A stretch of DNA of 64,000 nucleotides from positions 1,860,001 through 1,924,000 of the forward strand of contig NZ_CP078088.1 in NCBI RefSeq assembly GCF_022701175.1, in the 5' to 3' direction. How positions within the stretch are numbered: position 1 is the stretch's first letter; the number at the start of each line of letters is the position of its first letter. Position numbers and translations under genes: made by a program. The notes beneath the pieces were generated by a model. The model did no database searches, was not told the DNA's origin, and worked only from the letters and a program-made list of their open reading frames with translations. This DNA comes from Allobaculum sp. Allo2. Lineage in GTDB: Bacteria; Bacillota_I; Bacilli_A; Erysipelotrichales; Erysipelotrichaceae. Below are positions 20,805 through 30,315 of this stretch, piece after piece.

Positions 20805-21129
20805 TCACAGCTGCTCATCCGCTTCTGTATTGTTTAAGGCATGTTTCGTATTCGTTTCTTTTTCGGATTGGCGTGAGCCAGACCAGTAAAAAGAAAACCG
20901 GCCGAATGAAAAATACGGAATTTCGTGCTCTTCCAGAAACTCTGAAGCCAGAACGGGAAAATACCGCGATTTTAAAACGGGAATCTGCGAACTTCCATTC
21001 CTATGCCGCACGTCCATTGACGCATAGCTGCTGTAAGAAAAGCCGCAGAACAGGAAAAGAACCGCTGCCCCCGCCAGACGCTGGCGTATGCGGCTGCGCT
21101 GCTCTATTTTCCTGTCGTTTTGTTTGCAT
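20805..21129 (-). CDS. Small membrane/secreted hypothetical protein (frame uncertain)
   Basis: Not recognised. A continuous frame encodes a basic seg­ment, a hydrophobic helix (LAGAAVLFLFCGFSYSSYAS) and a polar region rich in Phe, Tyr and charged residues, about 100 residues in all. It can be opened from ATG at 21129 only if one A is removed from the AAAA run just downstream of the start, unlike most breaks in this window, which need an added base. Without that the only in-frame Met (21017) lies after the helix. It lies 82 bp upstream of gmk on the same strand. No good ribosome binding site was seen. Confidence 0.35.
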
Positions 21130-21164
21130 CAGGATTTTCTCTATACTATACGAGAATTCAGGAT

Positions 21165-21194
21165 TTGAAGAAATTTCTGCATTTCTTTTATAAA
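21165..21194 (+). promoter_or_regulatory. Promoter of rqcH
   Basis: TTGAAG (21165-21170), 18-bp spacer, TATAAA (21189-21194), 33 bp before the start codon; a strong AAGGAGGT site follows. Confidence 0.6.
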
Positions 21195-21226
21195 AATCAG
21201 TCCCAAGCGGACAAGGAGGTAGGCGT

Positions 21227-22881
21227 ATGCCCTTTGACGGTCTTCTGCTTTCACGCGTCGTAAATAAGCTTCAGGAATACGAAGGAGCCAAAATTGGAAA
21301 AATTCAGAGTCTTAGCGATGAAGAGATTCTGCTCTTCTTGCATAAGCCGCAAAAGGCAGCGCCAGGCTGGCGCTTTGCGCGCATTCCAACACGTGCCGTC
21401 TTTATCTGGACGAAAAAACAAGGACGTTCTGCCCAATCCTTCCCCTTTGTCATGCTTTTGCGCAAACGCATTTCGCAGGGCTATATCACAGCCATTGAAC
21501 AGATGGGATACGACCGGATAGTCCGTTTTCATATCGTGGCGTCCAATGAGTTTTCCGATCGCGTCGAATACGATCTGTATGCGGAAATGATGGGCAAATA
21601 TGCCAACCTGATTCTCGTCGATTCCAGAGACCAGACAATTATCGACTGTCTCAAGCGAATTCCGGTCTACGAAAATTCCAAGCGTCTGCTGCATCCGGGG
21701 CGCTTTACACGCTGCCGCAAAAACCGGAACGGCAGATGCCCGAACCGCCGGTTACGATCGATCCGGACCGTTCACTGGTCAGCCAGATTGAAGGCTTTTC
21801 GCCCGCGCTTTCCCGTGAATTTCTGTACCGCATGCAAAACGGACAGACGTATGAAGAAATTTACGACGAGATGACGCATTCCGATCTTCTGTATCGGACC
21901 GGCAAGGAATTCCATGTGCTTCCCTTTGAACATCTCCAGACGCCCTGGACGTCCCTCCCCTGATGGAAGGGCTGGAAACGCAGTTTGAAGCCGATGAAAA
22001 CCGCCGGCGCATTTCCCTGCAGTGCGGCGATGTCTTCAAAGCCGTGGATCGAGAAATCCGCAAGCTGTCCAAAAGCTCCCGCGTCTGGAAGAGTCGCTGG
22101 AAGAATCGTACGGGTATGACGAAATGCGTCAGATCGGCGACGCGCTGTTTGCCCATCTCGATCTGCCAAAGTCTTCGCACGTGACGCTGGAATCGTTCGA
22201 TACCGGCGATAAGCTGGAAATCGATCTGGATCCGCGCTATTCGATCAAGGACAACGCGAACATTTACTATCACAGGTACCGCAAGCTTAAGCGCGGTCGC
22301 GAAATTCTCGCCGAGCAGGTGGAGCAGTGCGCCAATCAGCTCGAATACTTCCAGATGCTTGCCGAGCAGCTCAAATACTGCAGCGCCGATGACGTTCTGG
22401 AAATCCGCCAGGAACTGGCGGACCGGCATGTTCTGCATCTCAAAAAGATGCGATGCGGCGCAAGAAGAAAAAGATGCCCAATATCGTCGTTCTGAAAATG
22501 GGCGATTCGACCATTTACGCCGGCAAGAACAATCTCCAGAACCAGTACATTACCTGGACGCTGGCCAGACGCAGCGATCTCTGGTTTCACGTCAAGGATT
22601 ATCACGGCTCCCATGTCGTGCTGCAGAGCGAACATCCGAGTGAAGAAGAAATTCGCTTCTGCGCCATGCTGGCCGCCTGGTTTTCCAAAGGCCGCTATTC
22701 TTCGAGCGTGCCGGTCGACTACACCCGGATTAACCAGCTCAGGAAGGTTCCGGGAAAAGGCCCCGGCTTTACGACGATGAAATCGTTCAAAACCATTTAT
22801 ATCGATCCGGATGCGCATGTCATCGAAACGGCGCTTAAAACCGGAAAGGCGCGTCTCGATCTGTCGGAAAACGAACAGTAA
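21227..22881 (+). CDS. rqcH: NFACT protein RqcH (fibronectin-binding A-like)
   Basis: Rqc2 homologue that binds stalled 50S-peptidyl-tRNA complexes and adds C-terminal alanine tails. About 552 residues: NFACT-N domain starting MPFDGLLLSRVVNKL, helical coiled-coil middle (about 22020-22440) and NFACT-R/DUF814 domain with DLWFHVKDYHGSHVV and YTRINQLRKVPGKGPG. The frame is broken at least six times, near 21350, 21418, 21445, 21700, 21950, 22075 and 22445; in each case the neighbouring frame continues the family sequence (for instance RLALCAHSNTCRLYLDEK in the N-domain). Strong AAGGAGGT start site. Followed by an IS4-family insertion. Confidence 0.9.
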
Positions 22882-22986
22882 TTCGTACGTTCCGCATAGC
22901 GCCCGGAAAGCAGTTTCTCAAGCTGCCTCACCTTTTCTGACACAGCTTTCCTGCTCCGTCCAAATTTGCTTTAGATAAAGATAAAC

Positions 22987-23024
22987 GTCTTCGTTTCGAA
23001 TTCCTGAGAATTCAGTTCGAAGAC
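22987..23024. repeat. Imperfect long hairpin between rqcH and IS4 element
   Basis: GTCTTCGTTTCGAATTC and GAATTCAGTTCGAAGAC pair at 13 of 17 positions around a CTGA loop. There is no T run. It may be the rqcH transcript end or a relic next to the insertion. Confidence 0.4.
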
Positions 23025-23059
23025 AATGCCATTCGGTTAACGGTTTTGTAGATTGCCAA

Positions 23060-24730
23060 ATTATCCATTTGAGATAATTTGTCTTTTTTGTGGCAGGAAG
23101 TTTAGGAAGTTTCAAAACTTGTACAAATGAGATTATTGACAAAAATCGCGGGCCCTTCAGGCCATAATCCAGCGGAGCTTGAAGGGGTCATTTTCCCCTT
23201 TCCAAATTGGAAAGGAACTATTGACATGCCGCATTTAAGCTCCACTGCATTCGCTTTACAAACCGCCATGGGCTCTACTGTGCCCTCCGGTCACCATCCA
23301 TCGCCTGACCAGCTGCGTACGATTCTCCAGGAATCGACCGCAACGGTAATGAGCGGTCATGCGAACTACCATCAGAACAGCGCCTTCTGTCGTGACACCC
23401 AAAAGCTGCCTCTGGATAAGCTGGTCGACTTTATCTTCTCCATGCAGAGCACGAATCTCCCGATCCAGCTTGCCTCTTATGCAGGCTTCTGTGAAGAAAA
23501 CCAGTTTGCCAATTCAGCACTGAGCGAAGCTAGAAGCAAGCTCCGTTCCGACTTCTTTAAGGACATCTTTGACCAGGTCATGAGCAGACTGCTCCTTACA
23601 GGTGCATTTGAGGATCGCAAGTATCTTTACCCGACGTATGCCATTGATGGCTCCACTCTGCATCTCGAACCCTTTAACAAGAACAGCGACGACTTCCTCC
23701 GGACCAAATCTCCAAAACGCAAACGGGCTGGAGCCCATGTGGTCGCTGCTTATGACGTAGATAATAAGCTCTTCACAGATGTAGAAATCCAGAAACTCGC
23801 TAAGAAAAACGAACGCATCGGTGCTCTTGAACTGATGCGCCGAATCACAGAAAAAGGGATATTTATCATGGATCGAAGATTTCATGGTTTCAGTTTTGAA
23901 AAGGCGATCATGGATTTGGCGCAGCTGTTTCTGATTCGTCTGAAGAAACGAGACTATCAGGCTCTTCTACAGATTGCAGAAGAATACGACATAGATCCGG
24001 AAGTAGATATCACAAAGAATCTGATTCTGGTCAAAAAGAATCTGGCCAAGTATAAAGGCGACGCACTCCACTATCCGCTGGCCGGAAAAGATAAATCCTG
24101 TCTGGACGCAAATGGCGAGTGCAATTTCACCATTCGACTTGTGAAACTTCATACCGACACCAGACCCGGCGCACCTGAACCATATCCGTACTTCATAACC
24201 AGTCTCCCTGAATCTGAGTTTTCGATTGAGGACATCCGCGATTTGTATAAATCCAGATGGTCTGTTGAGACAGGCTTCCTGGAATTGAAATATTCGACAG
24301 GTTTACAGGCTATTCATGCCATAAAGATGGATGCGGTTAAGCAGGAGATCTGGGCTCGTCTGACCTTTTGTAATCTCTGCAGCACAGGCGTCACCTATTG
24401 CGAGATTCATCAACCCGCTCCCAGGAAACAGCCAAAACGGAAAACGGTCCTCAACCGGAAGTTCGCCTTTGAGCTTCTTAGAAAGTTCTTTAATTACGAG
24501 TTCCAGGATGAAGAATATCTGCTCAGGCAGATCTGGAAGCATAAATCACAGGTCAAAGAAGGCAGGTATTTTGATCGGCATACTCAAAGAAAACCGGACT
24601 CAAATCAGCACCGAATAATGTAGATAATTTTCTTATACAACTAAGATTGTTTTGGAGATACTGAACAGCAGCTCTTTTAAGTGCGCCAAATTTTTCAAAA
24701 GACAAGATAAACTTATCCAAATAAGATAAT
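23060..24730 (+). mobile_element. IS4-family insertion sequence
   Basis: About 1.67 kb carrying one intact transposase gene. The two ends share an imperfect inverted repeat: ATTATC-CATTTGAGATAA at the left (from 23060) against ATTATCTTATTTGGATAA read inward from 24730, with a shared TTGTCTTTT further in. Exact ends and target duplication could not be fixed. It sits between rqcH and recO. A tandem TCACCGTGA repeat (24732-24740 and 24743-24751) lies just outside the right end. Confidence 0.75.
23226..24623 (+). CDS. IS4-family DDE transposase
   Basis: About 465 residues from ATG at 23226, chosen because GGAAAGGA precedes it; an upstream in-frame ATG at 23127 lacks a site. The first catalytic Asp is in YAIDGSTLH, the second in IFIMDRRFHG, and the IS4 signature Y-x2-R-x3-E-x6-K appears as YKSRWSVETGFLELK. 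The reading frame is intact, so the element may be active. Confidence 0.93.
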   Translation: MPHLSSTAFALQTAMGSTVPSGHHPSPDQLRTILQESTATVMSGHANYHQNSAFCRDTQKLPLDKLVDFIFSMQSTNLPIQLASYAGFCEENQFANSALSEARSKLRSDFFKDIFDQVMSRLLLTGAFEDRKYLYPTYAIDGSTLHLEPFNKNSDDFLRTKSPKRKRAGAHVVAAYDVDNKLFTDVEIQKLAKKNERIGALELMRRITEKGIFIMDRRFHGFSFEKAIMDLAQLFLIRLKKRDYQALLQIAEEYDIDPEVDITKNLILVKKNLAKYKGDALHYPLAGKDKSCLDANGECNFTIRLVKLHTDTRPGAPEPYPYFITSLPESEFSIEDIRDLYKSRWSVETGFLELKYSTGLQAIHAIKMDAVKQEIWARLTFCNLCSTGVTYCEIHQPAPRKQPKRKTVLNRKFAFELLRKFFNYEFQDEEYLLRQIWKHKSQVKEGRYFDRHTQRKPDSNQHRIM

Positions 24731-24786
24731 GTCACCGTGATATCACCGTGAGGAAGGTACGACTTCCGAGACAGGTTAGGTTCAAA

Positions 24787-25612
24787 TCATTGTTTTATCC
24801 GGAAAACCGAATGGCATTGGTTCGAAGACGTTTTGTCTTTCTTTCGATCACCCATTTCGATCAGCTGTTTCAGCAGATCCAGAGAGCGCAGACGGCTGTC
24901 GGTCGTGTACTGATACCACTCCATCAGCCAGAGCAGAAACTGATCGTCCTGCGGGCGCAGATCCTGACGATACAGCTTTTCTAACGGATAGCGCGTCAGT
25001 CGACGCAGCAGCATGAGATCTGCCTTGGGCCAGGGCTGGTGTTCGCCCAGATGGTCAAGACAGACAAATCCGCCGGTTTCGATGGACACGCCTGCGATCC
25101 GGTCCGTTCTCGAACAGACGGTGCATTCATCCACATTCATCAGAACGCCTGCTTCACGAAGAATTTCGATCATCGTCTTGCACGCAGCCAGTCGGGCATC
25201 CGCGATTTCGCCTTCCTGCGCCTTTTGCCAGAACGAATGCAGATCGTAATAAATTTCGGGTGTACTGTCGTGCCGAAGAATCAGGGACGTCAGGATCTGG
25301 TTGATGCACTGGTATTCGAGCGATGACGAATTTTTCCAGTACGACTCGATCACCTGTCCGTTGATCAGAAACAGAAAATCCCGGGAATACTTCGGATCGT
25401 AAGCGATACGGGTAAGCGAAAACGGCAGAAACAGCCGGCGGTTTTGGACGTTTCCTTTTGTACGCCTTTGGCATAGACTTTAAAAATTCCATTTTCATCC
25501 GCCATCGTAATCAGGCCATCGTTGTCCTTGTAGTCCATTGTGGAAAGAACAAGCCCCTGTCTGGACTGAATGCGCGCTTCGCCCGACTCAAAAACTGATT
25601 TTCTTCTTCCAT
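24787..25612 (-). CDS. recO: DNA repair protein RecO
   Basis: Recombination mediator that, with RecR, loads RecA on gapped DNA. About 275 residues: N-terminal OB fold (GLVLSTMDYKDNDGLITM), helical middle, and CTVC with a later GFVCLDH. Start ATG at 25612 follows AGGAGG; two A/T runs are one base short, near 25597 (giving MEEENQFFESGEARIQS) and near 25440 (giving KETSKNRRLFLPFSLT). Lies downstream of era as in many Bacillota. Confidence 0.9.
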
Positions 25613-25728
25613 GCGTTTTTCCTCCTTCTGACTCGCGGCCAAGAATGCAGGGCAATGTCGTTTCTTTGTAGCCTGCCGTACTCAGCACGCCTCTTATTAT
25701 CCGGATTTGCACGTCCCAGGAAAAGCCC

Positions 25729-25771
25729 AGAAGAAAACAGCTTCTGGCCAGAGTCGTCTGTACCAGAAGCT
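25729..25771 (-). terminator. Terminator-like hairpin after era
   Basis: AGCTTCTGG (25739-25747) and CCAGAAGCT (25763-25771) form a 9-bp stem followed on the minus strand by GTTTTCTT. It lies between era and recO and would partly separate their expression. Confidence 0.6.
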
Positions 25772-25781
25772 AGTAAACCGG

Positions 25782-26680
25782 TCAGTCGTCGGAGAGTTCG
25801 TCCAGACCGAATTCCTTAATTTTGTTTTCCTTATTGCGCCAGTTCTTTCCACGCGCACATACAGCTCGATGTTGACAGGCTTGCCCAGTTTTTCCTTAAT
25901 GTCCTTCTGGGCGCTCATGCGGATGGAGCGGATCATGTCGCCGCCCTTTCCGATCAGAATGCCTTTTTGCGAGTCGCGGTCGACGATGACGATAAAGGAC
26001 AGGTAAACCTTGCCGTTGACTTCTTCCATGCTTTCCAGCAGAACCGCAATGGAATGCGGAATTTCGTCGTGCGTTTTCTGCAGGATCTTTTCGCGAACGA
26101 GTTCGGTCAGCTGGAAGTTCAGACCGTGGTCGCTCTTCATTTCGCTCGGATAGAGCGGATCGCCTTCCGGCAGGTAATCCTTGAAGACGTGCAGAACTTC
26201 ATCGATATTTTCGCGTTTCAGAGCCGAGAGCGGGATGATTTCTGCAAAATCGTACAGTCCGGACCAGTAGTTCAGACGTTTAAGCAGATTTTCGCGGGAC
26301 ATCTTATCCACTTTGTTTAAAAGCAGAATAATCGGTTTTCCAAGCGTTTTGAGACGTTCGAGAATAAAATTGTCGCCCGAGCCAAAGGACTGCGTTCCAT
26401 CGACAATCCAGGCCACGACATCCGCGTCTTCCATAGCGATATACGCGTTTTTATTGAGGACGCGTCCAAGTTCCTGCTGCGGTTTATGAATGCCCGGCGT
26501 ATCCACAAAGACAAACTGCGCAGCGTCCTGGGAAAGAATGCCGGCGATATTGTTTCGTGTCGTATTCGGCTTATCTGACATGATGGCGATTTTCTCGCCA
26601 AGTAAAGCGTTTAAAAGCGTCGATTTACCCGCATTGGGCCGGCCGACGATAGCCACAAATCCAGATTTAAAAGATGCCAT
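25782..26680 (-). CDS. era: GTPase Era
   Basis: Essential GTPase that binds the 3' end of 16S rRNA. About 299 residues: GRPNAGKST (G1), DTPGIHKP (G3), NKVD (G4) and a KH domain with GILIGKGGDMIRSI. One A missing near 25852 shifts the end; corrected it finishes KENKIKEFGLDELSDD. GGAGAG precedes the ATG. Downstream of dgkA and ybeY. Confidence 0.95.
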
Positions 26681-26740
26681 ACAAAACTCTCCATTCTAAA
26701 GCAGACCGGAACTGATCCGGATCCAGCCAGAAGTTTTTCT

Positions 26741-27099
26741 TTACGAAAACCAGGCCAGAAAAGGCGGCAGAAAAATAAACATGGCCGCGCAAAGCGCAAA
26801 GACTGAAGCCATCAGAACCGCAGCAGCGGCCATATCCTTGATCAGACCGGCGCGCGGATCCCGTTTTTCCGATATGTAATCCACGGTTTTTCGATACAGG
26901 AATTAAAAATTTCCGCCATGATGACCAGGCAGACGGCCAGGATAATCCACAGCCAGTCGCTTCTGGAAATTTTCAGAATCAGCCCGGCCGCAATCGCCAG
27001 AGCGGCGAGAACAAACTGAAAGCGGACGCTGCGATCGCGAAGCATTCCATAGCGAACGCCGGAAAAGGCGTAGCGAAATCTATTGATCAGCCACTTCAT
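26741..27099 (-). CDS. dgkA: Undecaprenol/diacylglycerol kinase
   Basis: Small integral membrane kinase of about 119 residues that phosphorylates undecaprenol in Gram-positives. Three hydrophobic helices, the conserved EIFNSCIEKTVD helix, and a final helix ending FLPPFLAWFS. The frame is lost near 26890, where an A run is one base short; the corrected stop is at 26741. Its ATG overlaps the ybeY end by 20 bp, indicating coupling. Confidence 0.9.
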
Positions 27100-27535
27100 G
27101 AAGGATGTCTTTCTGTAAGGAAAACATGACTTTTTCATCTTCCGGTGTCATATGATCATAGCCGCAAAGATGCAGAAGGCCGTGGCAGAACAGGAAGCAG
27201 GACTCACGGCGTACGGAATGACCGTATTCTCTGGCCTGATCTTCCACTGCCTGGGTATTGATAAAAATATCGCCCAGCTCTTTTTCTTCTTCTTCAATGA
27301 AAATATTGGAAGAGTCATCTTTCATCGCAAACGAAATGACATCCGTTGGCCGGTCAATGTTCCGGTAGTCGCGGTTGATTTCATGAATCTGCTCGGGATC
27401 GACAAAAATTACGGAGCAGACCAGATCGTCGTCAAGATTCATAAGCCGTCCGGCTTTTTCCATGATCGTCTGGTAATCCTTTACGTAATCGTGATCCGGC
27501 AGATGGTCCGTCATTTGATTAAAAACAATTTCCAT
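27080..27535 (-). CDS. ybeY: Endoribonuclease YbeY
   Basis: Single-strand endoribonuclease for 16S rRNA 3'-end maturation and ribosome quality control. A 151-residue protein with the zinc-binding motif HGLLHLCGYDH. The frame is intact. No Shine-Dalgarno is present; TAGAAT lies 7 bp before the ATG, so the transcript may be leaderless or begin at an unseen start further upstream. First gene of ybeY-dgkA-era. Confidence 0.95.
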   Translation of the reverse strand: MEIVFNQMTDHLPDHDYVKDYQTIMEKAGRLMNLDDDLVCSVIFVDPEQIHEINRDYRNIDRPTDVISFAMKDDSSNIFIEEEEKELGDIFINTQAVEDQAREYGHSVRRESCFLFCHGLLHLCGYDHMTPEDEKVMFSLQKDILHEVADQ

Positions 27536-27576
27536 GGCTTCATTCTACCCCACATTCGTTTGTATGCCGTTTTGAG

Positions 27577-27626
27577 AAACCGAACGATCCCTCTCCTGGA
27601 TTTCAAAACCGGGAGGTTCGGTTTTT
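27577..27626 (+). terminator. Hairpin with plus-strand T run upstream of ybeY
   Basis: AAACCGAAC (27577-27585) and GTTCGGTTT (27616-27624) with an inner partial stem, followed by T residues on the plus strand. No plus-strand gene precedes it; it may insulate ybeY from antisense transcription or help end ccpA transcripts. Confidence 0.45.
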
Positions 27627-27687
27627 CGTTTTTCGGTTTGATTATTTGTTCAGCCTGTTTCGTTTTGACGAAACGCCCTGAACAGTC

Positions 27688-27712
27688 GAAAAGCAGGCTT
27701 GAAGCCTGCTTT
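27688..27712 (-). terminator. Terminator of ccpA operon
   Basis: AAAGCAGGCTT and AAGCCTGCTTT (27690-27712) form a perfect stem followed on the minus strand by TTTTC, 15 bp after the ccpA stop. Confidence 0.75.
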
Positions 27713-27726
27713 GGATTTTTGAAATA

Positions 27727-28749
27727 CTATTTGAGCTCGCTTGGCAGAGTGGATTCTCTGGCAATCGGAGAGGCTTTGATCTCGATGATCTTTTCGAGAT
27801 TCTGGCCGTCCTGGCCGACGAGCATTTTTGTCAGAACACGCATCGCGATCGCACCCATGTCGTATTCTGGCACATTGTAGGCGCTCAGCGTCGGACGCAT
27901 CATCGGCAGATACTTGGAATCGAGTACCGTAACAATCTGCAGATCTTCCGGAACGGAATAGCCGTTTTCCTTGGCTGCGTTCAGCATGGCGATCGCCTGC
28001 GAATCGCGGAAGGCGATGTTCAGCGTATGCGGCTTGTGCGTCTTGAGATAGTCCGAGAAATACTCGTAGCTTGTCTTGTACGTATCGTTATAGGACAGAT
28101 AGTTTTCAAACGTCATGCCGGCGTCTTCAAAGGCGCGGGAAATGCCCTGCTTCATCTGGGTCATCATGGACAGGTTGAGCTTGTCTTCCATCAGGGCGAT
28201 GTCAGTAACGCCTTTTTCAAAGCAGTCCTTGACCAGATCGTAGGCGAGCTGTTCGAAGTCAACGAATACGTTGCCGACGTGTTCGTGTTCGGAATCTTCA
28301 AACTTGCTGCCGACAACGACCATCGGCACTTTGTATTCGTTGAGTACGTCCATTTCTTCCTGCGTGAAATTGTCATTAAACAGAATGACGCCGTCAACGC
28401 GGGACTTGATAATGGATTCGATGACATCCTGCATTTTGGAAATGCCCTTGGATGTCGTGTGGAACATGATGTTGTAGTTGTAAATGTGCGCTACGTCCAT
28501 CAGTCCGTTGAGAATGCGGGCGTTGTAGGCGAGCAGCTTTTCCGACATGACAATCGAAACCGTCGTCGTCTTGGACAGAGCGAGGCCCTGCGCTACTGCA
28601 TTGGGCTTATAGCCGAGCTTTTCAATGACTTCCTGTACGCGCTGACGGGTATCTTCGCGGACTACGCGGGAGTCGTTAATAACACGGGACACGGTCGCAA
28701 GGGATACGTCCGCTTCCTTGGCGACATCGTAAATTGTAATTCGTTTCAT
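27727..28749 (-). CDS. ccpA: LacI-family regulator, likely catabolite control protein A
   Basis: A 340-residue protein with an N-terminal HTH (TIYDVAKEADVSLATVSRVI) and hinge LGYKPNAVAQGLA typical of CcpA, then a periplasmic-binding-like sensor domain. CcpA binds cre sites with HPr-Ser46-P. The name rests on synteny: murC, ytxG, a ytxH-position gene and ccpA occur in this order in Bacillus. The start is 3 bp after the stop of the preceding gene, with GGGGA shared. The frame is intact. Confidence 0.85.
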   Translation of the reverse strand: MKRITIYDVAKEADVSLATVSRVINDSRVVREDTRQRVQEVIEKLGYKPNAVAQGLALSKTTTVSIVMSEKLLAYNARILNGLMDVAHIYNYNIMFHTTSKGISKMQDVIESIIKSRVDGVILFNDNFTQEEMDVLNEYKVPMVVVGSKFEDSEHEHVGNVFVDFEQLAYDLVKDCFEKGVTDIALMEDKLNLSMMTQMKQGISRAFEDAGMTFENYLSYNDTYKTSYEYFSDYLKTHKPHTLNIAFRDSQAIAMLNAAKENGYSVPEDLQIVTVLDSKYLPMMRPTLSAYNVPEYDMGAIAMRVLTKMLVGQDGQNLEKIIEIKASPIARESTLPSELK

Positions 28750-28752
28750 TGC

Positions 28753-29510
28753 TTATTCCCCATCTGTATCTTCTGGCAGATCCGGCAGATCGTGTTTGTC
28801 TTCTTTACCCTCTTTGGCTTCCGGCTGAGTGAAGAACGACTTGATGCCGCTAAACAGTGCGTTTGTGAACTGGTTGAATCCTTCTTCGGAACGGTCAACC
28901 GCGCTGCGAAGCGTTTCGCTGTGGCGCAGATCGTCGACTTTGTCATTGACTTTATCTGAGATCTTGCGCAGTTCCGGGATTTCCATCAGCTTGTCGTAGC
29001 CGAATTTCAGACCGTCGCCGATCAGGCCGGCAGTTCCGAGTACGAAGTTCTTTCCGGACTCCATTGTCTTTTGAAGTCCTCACTCTGGGAAACGGCGATC
29101 GCCGATTTGCGCGCGTTTTCGAGTACTTCCGCGATTTTCTCGGATACGACCTTGAATTCCGCTTTCAGGCGTTCCGGCTGCGTATTGTCTTTCATCCATT
29201 TGGAAAAATCATCAAAGATTTCTCTGGCTTCTTCTTCCGCATCGTCCACGACTTTGGCATTTTCCGGATTGTCTTTTTCGCGCATGGCATCCAGTGCTTT
29301 CTGCGTGGCTTTTTCCATTTCGTCAATGGCTGCAGTACGCGCTGCATCTTCCTTGGCTTCTGTATCTTCTGCCGGTGCTTCTTCTTTCGGTGCTTCGAGA
29401 AGTTCTTCTTCTGGCACATCTGGCAGTTCGGGGGTATCGGCTGGTTCTTTTTCAGCCGTTTCAGTCGCTTTTACTTCTTCTGTATCGACTGTTTTCTTTT
29501 CGTCTTCCAT
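28753..29510 (-). CDS. Acidic hypothetical protein at the ytxH position
   Basis: About 252 residues after adding one A near 29055 (EDFKKTMESGKNF). Residues 1-75 are Pro/Glu/Asp-rich and disordered; the remainder is amphipathic helix (ISDKVNDKVDDLRHSETL) with a hydrophobic patch MESGKNFVLGTAGLIGDGL, and the end is acidic. The layout resembles apolipoprotein-like or stress-associated helical proteins. Not recognised as YtxH itself, but it occupies that place between ytxG and ccpA. TGGAGGAT precedes the ATG. Confidence 0.7.
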
Positions 29511-29601
29511 TACATATCCTCCATGGCTTTCCTGGTTCGAAACAATTCTGGACTGACTGGACGTCTGTTGACTGGCGTCCTGTGCTGGCCGTTCAGTCCT
29601 T

Positions 29602-30063
29602 CTATTCAGGCCGGGTCTGGCTTTCTTCCGTGACGATGGCGCTGACTTCCTTTTTCACGATGCCGACCGGCTGGAAATCGGCTGCAGGAGCAGACTGACT
29701 TTCCGGCTGCACATCCGGCTCGGTTTCTGGACGGGTCGATTTGCGCTTAACGCCTTCGGATTTCTGGTTCATTTTGGATCCGAGCCGCGTTGTACCTTCT
29801 GAGAAAACTTTGATGGCTCCCATGGCGGCCTTCTTGGCTGAATCCGAAACCTGATCGACCGTATTGGATACCTGTCCGATCGTGTTCAGAGGAGACTCAA
29901 GTTTTACCAGATCCCGATTGACGGCTTCCAGAGTTTTGGAAAAGGTCTTCATGGTGTCGATTACGGATTTAAAGAGCATCGCGAGATAAACCAGAGCGAT
30001 GACACCCGCAATCGCCAGGGCAATTCTGGCCAGATACATCAGAACATCAAGATTTACTGTCAT
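29602..30063 (-). CDS. ytxG: YtxG-like DUF948 membrane protein
   Basis: A 153-residue protein: one N-terminal membrane helix (ALAIAGVIALVYLAMLF), an amphipathic region of the DUF948 kind (LVKLESPLNTIGQVSNTVDQ), then a disordered Pro/Glu-rich tail. Typical of envelope-associated YtxG proteins. AAAGGAATTG precedes the ATG. Intact frame; lies between murC and the acidic gene. Confidence 0.8.
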   Translation of the reverse strand: MTVNLDVLMYLARIALAIAGVIALVYLAMLFKSVIDTMKTFSKTLEAVNRDLVKLESPLNTIGQVSNTVDQVSDSAKKAAMGAIKVFSEGTTRLGSKMNQKSEGVKRKSTRPETEPDVQPESQSAPAADFQPVGIVKKEVSAIVTEESQTRPE

Positions 30064-30113
30064 ACAATTCCTTTCTCTGTCTGATCCGTTTTGAGATGTT
30101 TCAATTCGCTCAA

Positions 30114-30122
30114 ATTATAGCA
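30114..30122 (-). promoter_or_regulatory. Extended -10 promoter of the ytxG-ccpA unit
   Basis: Minus-strand TGC-TATAAT, an extended -10 element about 50 bp before the ytxG start; no good -35 is present. The spacer 30064-30315 otherwise contains AT-rich sequence only. Confidence 0.45.
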
Positions 30123-30315
30123 CTGATGACGTTATTCATTCTTACGGATGAAAACTTTTCATTGAACTTTGAAAAGATTCAGTGTTCTGTTCGATGACGT
30201 AAAGAAATTCTTTGACGATTGGCTCCAGATTCAGTCGTTTTCCAGAATGGAAAATAAAGAAATACTAAACGCATTAATCTAAAACGGATATGTTATTAAT
30301 CAAATATACCATCGA

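Noticed and set aside
22918..23142. 74-codon frame on the minus strand left of the IS4 element
   Set aside because: It covers the IS end and a hairpin; composition is random and no start site exists.
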